Of a DNA stretch of 5,100 bases, positions 1 to 4,543 are shown piece by piece. Position 1 is the stretch's first letter; the number at the start of each line of letters is the position of its first letter. A program made the translations under genes and the position numbers. Source of the DNA: Clostridiales bacterium (GTDB lineage Bacteria; Bacillota; Clostridia; Lachnospirales; Lachnospiraceae); contig DYCJ01000037.1 of the NCBI GenBank assembly GCA_019418195.1, positions 6,572 to 11,671 on the forward strand, written 5' to 3'. The notes beneath the pieces are model-generated. The model made no database searches. It had not been told where the DNA came from and saw only the letters and a list, made by a program, of their open reading frames with translations.

Positions 1-218
1 TGTCAATCTCGTCTATCCATCTTCTGCTTATAAAGACGGCAGAGGCAGAGCAGAAAAGGCGTGATATGTGGGAGAGAATCAAGGCTCATAACGCTGCACT
101 CTATTACAGGCTGCGATATTCGACTCTGAGCGGATTAACCTATCTACCGGGCAGGCTGGGGGGCAGACTTACGATAAGCGGATATCGTTTTGCAAGGAAG
201 ATTTATCAGTTCCAGTAA
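1..218 (+). CDS. C-terminal end of an upstream protein, possibly a membrane glycosyltransferase (partial)
   Basis: The only frame open from the left edge has its first full codon at position 3 and runs 71 codons to TAA at 216-218. The start lies outside the window. The visible tail opens with a short hydrophobic stretch (IHLLLI), followed by a charged helix (EAEQKRRDMWERIKAHN). A basic, aromatic and glycine-rich end follows, with YYRLRYSTLSGLTYLPGRLG and a final KIYQFQ. This composition suits a membrane-proximal cytosolic tail. It resembles the tails of family 2 glycosyltransferases from Clostridia as I remember them, but no catalytic motif is in view, so the function is a weak inference. No terminator separates it from the next gene, which starts 64 bases later, so the two are probably co-transcribed. 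The coding call is good; the family call is poor. Confidence 0.6.
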   Translation, partial: SISSIHLLLIKTAEAEQKRRDMWERIKAHNAALYYRLRYSTLSGLTYLPGRLGGRLTISGYRFARKIYQFQ

Positions 219-240
219 GGGATAAAAAGAGTACAAAGTA

Positions 241-260
241 CATATAAACGCGTTTACATG
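241..260. promoter_or_regulatory. Imperfect 20-bp palindrome, possible operator
   Basis: CATATAAACGCGTTTACATG is a 20-bp dyad with a perfect 12-bp core (TAAACGCGTTTA, 245-256) and three further outer pairs beyond one mismatch. Even symmetry about a central CG is typical of LacI-family operators. It lies 10 bases before the Shine-Dalgarno of the 283 gene. TATAAA at 243-248 could serve as a -10, but no acceptable -35 is present 16-18 bases upstream, so an internal promoter is doubtful. It could also be chance or an RNA hairpin in the operon transcript. Confidence 0.25.
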
Positions 261-282
261 CGGATAAAATGGGAGAAAAAGT

Positions 283-918
283 ATGGCAGAGATTTATATA
301 GCATTTGTGGATACGCCCGGCTTTTTTGCGGGGATCATCCGCAGAGTGATAAGACAGAAATACATTCATGTGGCACTGTCACTGGATCCGTATCTGGAAG
401 AGACTTACAGTATCGGACGCAGGCATCCGTCGATTCCGCTCATTGCAGGATTTGAGAAAGAAGATAAATATAAAATACTCCGGGCATTTCCGGATGCCGA
501 TTACATGGTATGCAGTGTGAGGTGCACATCAGAACAGAAGAAGTATATTGAGAAGCAACTGAATAAGGCGATGGAGCAGCGTTTTCATTATCATTATGCG
601 GTCGTCGGGCTGCCGTTTATTTTGATGAATATTCCATTCTACCAGAAGAATCATTACACCTGTTCCTCCTATCTGGCAAAGCTTTTGGAGGATGCCGGAG
701 TATGTAAGTGGGACAAGCATTTTTCCCTGGTCACGCCTAAAGATTTTTATGAATACGAAGGCAAAAAGAAGATATTTGAAGGCAGCCTGTATGAATTTGC
801 CATAAGAGGAAAGATACACACAGAAAGAAAGCGTATTCCGGCATTTTCGCTCATGCAGCCTGCCTATGCGGGAGCGGCATATATCATTAATTTTCTGAAG
901 CGGGGTGTAAACTTATGA
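283..918 (+). CDS. Permuted papain-like (NlpC/P60-type, YiiX/C92-like) cysteine hydrolase
   Basis: The gene encodes 211 residues, a normal length for the short Bacillota members of this family. The start at 283 is supported by GGGAG at 271-275, seven bases upstream. In this circularly permuted papain fold the catalytic His comes before the Cys. His29 is seen in YIHVALSLD, followed by the family-like ETYSIGRRHP at 40-49, and the likely nucleophile Cys127 in YTCSSYLAKLLEDAG near the start of a helix. VVGLPFILMNIPF (107-119) and SLVTPKDFYEY (148-158) also match the family pattern. There is no signal peptide and no clear membrane helix, so the protein is probably cytosolic or peripherally attached. 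Relatives are presumed amidases or peptidases acting on lipid- or peptide-linked amides; the substrate here is unknown. Its stop overlaps the start of the flippase-like gene, suggesting translational coupling and a shared job in envelope lipid or glycopolymer metabolism. Confidence 0.8.
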   Translation: MAEIYIAFVDTPGFFAGIIRRVIRQKYIHVALSLDPYLEETYSIGRRHPSIPLIAGFEKEDKYKILRAFPDADYMVCSVRCTSEQKKYIEKQLNKAMEQRFHYHYAVVGLPFILMNIPFYQKNHYTCSSYLAKLLEDAGVCKWDKHFSLVTPKDFYEYEGKKKIFEGSLYEFAIRGKIHTERKRIPAFSLMQPAYAGAAYIINFLKRGVNL

Positions 919-1973
919 GTATGAAAAAGAGAGCGCTTCAGATCGCTCTGTTTCTGGCTGTTATGCTGCTGACATTCTATGCATTGTTCAGTGGAAGAGA
1001 TTTATCCGAGATCGGACGCGCACTTATGGGCATGTCGTTCTGGTATTTGATCCCATCGATTGCGCTGGCAGTATTTTTTGTATGTGCAGAAGGATTTATG
1101 ATCTGGTATCTGCTCCGGTCCATGAAAGCGCAGAAAGAAGGGTACAAAGCCAGTACGCTTCCAAGATGTATCCAGTATTCATTTATCGGTTTCTTTTATT
1201 CCGGTATTACACCATCAGCGACTGGCGGGCAGCCGGTTCAGCTCTATTACATGAATAAAGATGGAAACCGTGGCTCGGACAGTACGGTCGTTCTTATGAC
1301 GGGGGCAGTGGCTTACAAATTCGTCCTTGTGGTTATGGGACTTGGTATCCTGCTCTTCTGGCTGAATCCGCTGCGGCAGGAGCTGGGAAATTATTTCCCG
1401 TTGTATTTATTAGGACTGGCACTCAATGTAATTCTGGTAATCCTTATTCTGGGAGTCATGCTTTTCCCGAAAGTGATCCTGAAGCTGGCGCTTTTGTTTG
1501 AGGGATTATTCATCCGGCTTAAGATCTGGAAGCCTTCGGAGAAAAGAGAAGAGAAGATCAATGGGTTTATCGACAGTTACCAGCAGGCGGTAACATGGCT
1601 GAAAGACCACAAAGGCAGCCTTCTGGTCGTGATCTTTGTAACATTTCTGCAGAGATGCAGCGTGTTCGTACTGACCTATATGGTCTATCTGGGATTCGGT
1701 CTTCAGGGCTCCGGCGCAATGAAAGTGATATTGCTTCAGGCAGCCGTATATATTGCGGTGGATATGCTGCCCCTGCCCGGTGCCCAGGGAATTACGGAGC
1801 TTATGTATCAGGCAGTGTTCGTCCATGTGTTTACAGGAGCATACCTGATTCCGTCCATGCTTGTCAGCAGAGGGATAAATTTCTACTTTCTTCTGATCGT
1901 AAGTCTGGCGATCGTTCTTATAAACCGGTTTGTATTTGACAGAAGAAAGACAGTAAAGACAGTCCGCGCGTGA
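915..1973 (+). CDS. LPG_synthase_TM / flippase-like integral membrane protein (UPF0104 family)
   Basis: The gene encodes 352 residues and starts inside the previous stop (ATGA, 915-918); GGGG at 902-905 is a plausible Shine-Dalgarno. The protein is strongly hydrophobic, with membrane segments at roughly 7-26, 43-66, 87-101, 125-149, 161-185, 235-261, 268-285, 296-318 and 322-341. Two family signatures are visible: GITPSATGGQPVQLYYM (97-113) and PLPGAQGITELMYQAVF (286-302), corresponding to the conserved 'P..tGG.p.q' and 'P.PG..G..E' stretches. A charged cytosolic loop (about 203-232, KPSEKREEKINGF) splits the protein. The family is related to the N-terminal flippase domain of MprF, but there is no C-terminal aminoacyl-transferase domain, so it should not be called a lysyl-PG synthase. 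A role in moving a lipid or lipid-linked intermediate across the membrane is inferred from the family. Met at 921 is a possible alternative start. Confidence 0.87.
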   Translation: MSMKKRALQIALFLAVMLLTFYALFSGRDLSEIGRALMGMSFWYLIPSIALAVFFVCAEGFMIWYLLRSMKAQKEGYKASTLPRCIQYSFIGFFYSGITPSATGGQPVQLYYMNKDGNRGSDSTVVLMTGAVAYKFVLVVMGLGILLFWLNPLRQELGNYFPLYLLGLALNVILVILILGVMLFPKVILKLALLFEGLFIRLKIWKPSEKREEKINGFIDSYQQAVTWLKDHKGSLLVVIFVTFLQRCSVFVLTYMVYLGFGLQGSGAMKVILLQAAVYIAVDMLPLPGAQGITELMYQAVFVHVFTGAYLIPSMLVSRGINFYFLLIVSLAIVLINRFVFDRRKTVKTVRA

Positions 1974-1989
1974 TGCGGGCTGTTTTTCT
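1960..1989 (+). terminator. Intrinsic terminator of the hydrolase/flippase operon
   Basis: CAGTCCGC (1960-1967) pairs with GCGGGCTG (1975-1982) over 8 bp with one G-U pair and a 7-base loop, followed directly by TTTTTCT (1983-1989). A-rich bases before the stem can pair with the T tract and lengthen it. The TGA stop of the preceding gene (1971-1973) lies in the loop, so terminator and coding end overlap completely. Confidence 0.85.
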
Positions 1990-2004
1990 GTCCAAAGGAA
2001 ATAA

Positions 2005-2421
2005 AAAAAGAGCATTGATCTGATAGAGAGCCATCTGGATGAAAACATGGACCTGCATACGATAGCCGGTGATTTCAATTATTCTAAATATTATCTTCAC
2101 CGTATGTTTACCGCAGCAGCCGGCATACCGCTGCATGAATATGCAGTCAGACGGAGATTGACGGAAGCTGCGAGAACGCTTGTATCGTCTGATGTACCGG
2201 TAATCGAAGCGGCAGCACGATATGGATATGGAACGCAGCAGTCATTTGCGGCGGCGTTTCGCGATATGTATAAGATGACGCCCGGGGAGTGCAGGAAAAG
2301 ACGGATCTTCTATCCGCTTCAGCATCGGATCAGCTCGCGCTGGCTGTCAGAAGATACAGGAATATATCATGAAAAAGTCAGATACGCAGTGAAGGAAGAT
2401 ATCTCATTCTGTTATGCGTGA
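2005..2421 (+). pseudogene. AraC-family regulator remnant (HTH domain plus the start of a second domain)
   Basis: From ATG 2047 the frame encodes 124 residues containing most of an AraC/XylS double HTH domain: DLHTIAGDFNYSKYYLHRMF (2-21), IPLHEYAVRRRLTEAARTL (27-45), then PVIEAAARYGYGTQQSFAAAF (51-71) and the ending MTPGECRKRR. Homology continues upstream of the ATG, since in-frame codons from 2005 read KKSIDLIESHLDEN, the usual first helix of this domain. That frame closes at a TAA (2002-2004), and no ATG, GTG or TTG is available there, so the true start appears lost. ATG 2047 has no Shine-Dalgarno and would remove helix 1. After the HTH the protein runs through FYPLQ to VRYAVKEDIS (111-120), which resembles the first strand of a GNAT acetyltransferase domain, then stops. 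AraC-GNAT fusions are expected to be about twice this long. It lies just after a terminator with no obvious promoter. It is probably non-functional; a small HTH-only regulator is the alternative. Confidence 0.65.
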
Positions 2422-3071
2422 AGCTGCCGGCACCAGTGCATCGCAGTCCGGTTAATAGTTCGTCTGTCAGTACAATCCGGAAATCCTGCAGGCTGATATT
2501 CCAGGAAGTGGGAGAGGGCTTCAGGTATGCGCTTTCCTGTAAAAAACTGAAAAGATTTTTGATTTTTTATGGCATGTTTACGTTCCTTTGTGTGCCCTCG
2601 GGATTCATGGCGGGACTGTTCGTAAACCGGGTATACGGTGAAGCCTATTGGTATCTGACTGCGGTGGAAGCAGCGGGATTTGCCGGGATGCTGACGGGCA
2701 GTATTTTCATGAGTATACATGGCAGCTTAGCGGAACAGAAGGAAATGCTGTTTTGTGGCTTGCTGATGTTTGGCATTACCGGCGTGACGATGGGGATGGC
2801 CAGAAATTTCCTGCTTTATCTTGTCCTGATGATCGGATTCGGAGTGGCGATGACAGTCGTACAGACGCAAGTGACGGCAACTGTACAGAGACTGAGCAGA
2901 GAAGATATGCAGGGAAGAACGGTCGGACTCTTGAGCTCCATGTATTATGGCGCCATGCCTCTTGGAATGGCGGTCTTTGGGTCTGTGGCAGACTGGTTCC
3001 CTATGCAGGGGATTATGGTTGGGGCGGGGATTGCAGTCATATGCTGCGGTCTGATGCTGATACGGGAATGA
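2418..3071 (+). pseudogene. C-terminal half of an MFS transporter (six-helix remnant)
   Basis: An open frame of 217 codons starts at GTG 2418, overlapping the AraC remnant's stop (GTGA), and ends at TGA 3069-3071. Residues 1-16 are low-complexity and unlike a membrane protein. From about 20 the sequence resembles the central cytosolic loop and second half of an MFS exporter: IFQEVGEGFRYALSCKKLKR (27-46), then six hydrophobic segments near 46-69, 79-101, 109-127, 130-150, 166-190 and 196-214. SREDMQGRTVGLLSS (160-174) is the loop seen before TM11 in multidrug and macrolide-type MFS exporters. Full-length relatives have about 400 residues and 12 helices, so the first half is missing. No convincing Shine-Dalgarno precedes the GTG and no terminator follows. 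The frame is still open without internal stops, which suggests the loss is recent, or that a half-transporter is still made. The family call is firm; function is unlikely. Confidence 0.65.
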
Positions 3072-3089
3072 TAGAATAATGTAATTATC

Positions 3090-3117
3090 TTGACAAAATA
3101 CTCCTTACTGATATAAT
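3090..3117 (+). promoter_or_regulatory. Consensus sigma-A promoter of the lipoprotein gene
   Basis: TTGACA (3090-3095) and TATAAT (3112-3117) both match consensus exactly and are separated by 16 bases. Transcription should begin near 3123-3125. That leaves a leader of about 40 bases before the preferred start at 3165 but only about 11 before the ATG at 3135. Confidence 0.85.
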
Positions 3118-3133
3118 ATTACGAATGTAATAT
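3116..3133. promoter_or_regulatory. Inverted repeat over the -10 and transcription start, candidate operator
   Basis: ATATTAC (3116-3122), GAAT, GTAATAT (3127-3133) form a perfect 7-bp inverted repeat with a 4-bp spacer. It overlaps the end of the -10 box and the expected transcription start, where a bound repressor would block initiation. The half-site core GTAAT also occurs as part of the 8-mer AATGTAAT at 3078-3085, just upstream of the -35, and again at 3124-3131 inside this repeat. The arms are AT-rich, so chance symmetry cannot be excluded. Confidence 0.4.
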
Positions 3134-3154
3134 AATGGCGCACATAATTAACAT

Positions 3155-3158
3155 GGGG
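3155..3158 (+). promoter_or_regulatory. Shine-Dalgarno deciding the lipoprotein start
   Basis: GGGG at 3155-3158 lies six bases before ATG 3165. The upstream in-frame ATGs at 3135 and 3153 have no purine-rich site before them, and 3135 lies only about 11 bases after the expected transcript start. The 3165 start also puts the positively charged signal-peptide n-region (GKKVQR) at the very N-terminus. Confidence 0.6.
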
Positions 3159-3164
3159 CATAAT

Positions 3165-4370
3165 ATGGGAAAAAAGGTTCAAAGGATATTCTTAATTATA
3201 TTTGCAGCGCTTTTATGCTGCTTTTCTGCCGGATGCAGTCATAAAAACAATGCGACAGAAGAATTGTCCGAAGCAGAAATTTATGAACGAGGATATAATC
3301 TTCCGATTGACAGTGCAGAACAGGAAGAGGCGGAGCAGGACTGCGCGGAAATGATGGAGGCGATTTGCGACATCTATGAAGAAGCAGATAAGGGAACTTC
3401 CATCAATGCCGTGATCTCGCAGGAGACAGCGATAAAAATGCAGCAGATTATAGCTGAAAAAGACGTGCCGGCTGCGGTCAGTGGATTCGACGTGGATATG
3501 ATGAACTACGATGCAATGGAAGACTTTCTGGATGAGGCGTCATCAGGAAATCAGTCGGAGATTATCTTATACAGGATACACACGGATGGCACGGTTTCCA
3601 GAGAGAAGTTTACGTTTGACGGGGAAGATATGTATTCGCTCTATACAAAAGGCAGGTGGACAGATGATATGGAGCCTGCTTTCAGCGTCAACAGCCGTTC
3701 CCGGATGAGTCAGTGGAAGTATACGGAAAAAGGGTGGTTCATTTTCGAATATTGTACCGCGCAGCCGCCGGAACTTACAGAGGTCGTCGATGCATATGAG
3801 ATGATACGGGTAAAGCCGAAAACGAGTGAATACAGAGAAATGGAAGAAAAATATCTCGATATTATCGGATATCAGGGAAATAACCTTCTGTGTTCCGAAT
3901 GGTCGGAAGATCAGATTGAGGGATTGGATTTTAACGGCCTGTATGAATACTTTTACATGGAAGAATATGGGAGAGAGATAGATACGGAAAAATGTGCCGG
4001 GGGTATCCCGCAGGAAGAGTTTGAAAGCCTGATGACAAAATATCTGCCGGTGACAGCAGAGCAGCTCAGGGAATATGCTTCTTATGATCCTGAAAGCGAA
4101 ACATATGACTGGGTTATGCTGGGAGTAGGAAATTATGCCCCGAACGCTTTTTGGATCTCTGTGCCTGAAGTGACAGGGATCAGAGAAAATGAGGATGGAA
4201 GCGTAACACTGACAGTGGATGTAGTATGTGAGAAAAAGGGAAATGATGACTTTTATACACATGAAGTCACTCTGCGCATTTTGGACGATGGAAAAGCGAT
4301 GTATCTGTCCAATCACATTTTAGATGACAGACCGGGAATGATCCCGGATTATCAGTACCGGTGTGGGTGA
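3165..4370 (+). CDS. Secreted lipoprotein of unknown function
   Basis: With the start at 3165 the product is 401 residues; the longest reading, from ATG 3135, adds ten unlikely residues. The N-terminus is a lipoprotein signal peptide: basic GKKVQR, hydrophobic IFLIIFAALLCCF, then SAG-Cys24, which would be lipidated and anchored on the outer face of the membrane. An acidic linker (about 30-70, rich in Glu and Asp) leads into an alpha/beta region with regular strand-like segments (EIILYRIHTDGTVSREKFTF, WKYTEKGWFIFEY) and a C-terminal part resembling a two-strand repeat (GSVTLTVDVVCEK, YTHEVTLRILDDG). No catalytic motif is recognisable. Seven cysteines follow the lipidated one, more than usual for a surface protein. 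I do not recognise the family with confidence; a DUF-type Lachnospiraceae lipoprotein (perhaps DUF6070, from unverified memory) is possible. It has its own promoter and terminator and lies just upstream of a response regulator, so a role in sensing or as a regulon member is inferred. Confidence 0.8.
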   Translation: MGKKVQRIFLIIFAALLCCFSAGCSHKNNATEELSEAEIYERGYNLPIDSAEQEEAEQDCAEMMEAICDIYEEADKGTSINAVISQETAIKMQQIIAEKDVPAAVSGFDVDMMNYDAMEDFLDEASSGNQSEIILYRIHTDGTVSREKFTFDGEDMYSLYTKGRWTDDMEPAFSVNSRSRMSQWKYTEKGWFIFEYCTAQPPELTEVVDAYEMIRVKPKTSEYREMEEKYLDIIGYQGNNLLCSEWSEDQIEGLDFNGLYEYFYMEEYGREIDTEKCAGGIPQEEFESLMTKYLPVTAEQLREYASYDPESETYDWVMLGVGNYAPNAFWISVPEVTGIRENEDGSVTLTVDVVCEKKGNDDFYTHEVTLRILDDGKAMYLSNHILDDRPGMIPDYQYRCG

Positions 4371-4377
4371 CATAGAT

Positions 4378-4416
4378 CCGGGGAATTCAGTAAAACGAGT
4401 TTCCCGGTCTTTTCTT
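4378..4416 (+). terminator. Intrinsic terminator after the lipoprotein gene
   Basis: CCGGGGAATTC (4378-4388) pairs with GAGTTTCCCGG (4397-4407) as an 11-bp stem with two G-U pairs and an 8-base loop (AGTAAAAC). A T-rich tail follows (TCTTTTCTT, 4408-4416). It starts 7 bases after the stop codon and isolates the lipoprotein gene from the regulator gene. Its end overlaps the operator-like repeat at 4414. Confidence 0.85.
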
Positions 4417-4429
4417 ACATTTTTGTAAG
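4414..4429. promoter_or_regulatory. BceR-type response regulator box, candidate
   Basis: CTTACA-TTTT-TGTAAG is a perfect 6-bp inverted repeat with a 4-bp spacer. It contains TTACA-N4-TGTAA, which fits the TNACA-N4-TGTAA consensus reported for BceR-like regulators of peptide-antibiotic resistance operons. Its centre is about 47 bases upstream of the predicted transcription start of the response regulator gene, a usual activator position, and the -35 region there is weak. Binding by the downstream regulator itself is inferred. Confidence 0.55.
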
Positions 4430-4453
4430 CTGAAGAATTTTGGAGGCAGAGCG

Positions 4454-4462
4454 TGGTATAAT
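4454..4462 (+). promoter_or_regulatory. Extended -10 promoter of the response regulator gene
   Basis: TATAAT (4457-4462) is preceded by TGG (4454-4456), giving the TGn extended -10. The -35 position (about 4434-4439, AGAATT) is far from TTGACA. That fits a promoter dependent on the TGn contact and probably on an activator bound at 4414-4429. Transcription should begin near 4469, leaving a leader of about 75 bases. Confidence 0.7.
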
Positions 4463-4481
4463 GATTGCGCAAAGCACAATC

Positions 4482-4502
4482 CGAAGTGATACGATCGCTT
4501 CG
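4482..4502 (+). other. Hairpin in the response regulator leader
   Basis: CGAAGTGAT (4482-4490) pairs with ATCGCTTCG (4494-4502) over 9 bp with one G-U pair and a 3-base loop (ACG). No T tract follows, so it is not an intrinsic terminator. It lies about 13 bases from the predicted transcript start and 28 bases before the Shine-Dalgarno. A 5' stabilising stem or a DNA operator are both possible. Confidence 0.45.
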
Positions 4503-4543
4503 CGGTGGAGGGATTATTCTGTATATCGGCAAGGAGGATTCAT

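Noticed and set aside
231..241. GTAC-AAA-GTAC short repeat
   Set aside because: Four-base arms are expected by chance and no regulatory context supports it beyond the neighbouring palindrome.
915..1973. Naming the membrane gene mprF or lysyl-PG synthase
   Set aside because: Only the membrane flippase-like domain is present; the cytosolic aminoacyl-transferase domain that defines MprF is absent.
1506..2078. 190-codon open frame on the minus strand
   Set aside because: It lies opposite the end of the flippase-like gene and the terminator, is rich in His, Cys and Gln typical of antisense translation, and shows no domain or Shine-Dalgarno.
2648..3079. 143-codon + strand frame overlapping the MFS remnant
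   Set aside because: It has Gly/Trp/Asp-rich shadow composition with no hydrophobic helices, while the other frame shows six helices and MFS motifs.
3131..3136. Second TATAAT just downstream of the lipoprotein promoter
   Set aside because: No -35 lies at suitable spacing (about 3108-3113, CTGATA), and a transcript from it would still serve 3165 with a very short leader; the 3090/3112 pair is far better.
3135..3164. Upstream ATG start (3135) for the lipoprotein
   Set aside because: It overlaps a TATAAT-like string, lies about 11 bases after the expected transcript start and has no Shine-Dalgarno; 3165 gives a better signal peptide.
3567..4316. 249-codon open frame on the minus strand
   Set aside because: It is antisense to the lipoprotein gene, has His/Ile/Phe-rich shadow composition and no motif; the + strand frame has a promoter, a ribosome site and a signal peptide.
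4482..4502. Leader hairpin as an intrinsic terminator or riboswitch
   Set aside because: No T tract follows, and the roughly 75-base leader is too short and lacks any recognisable aptamer core.
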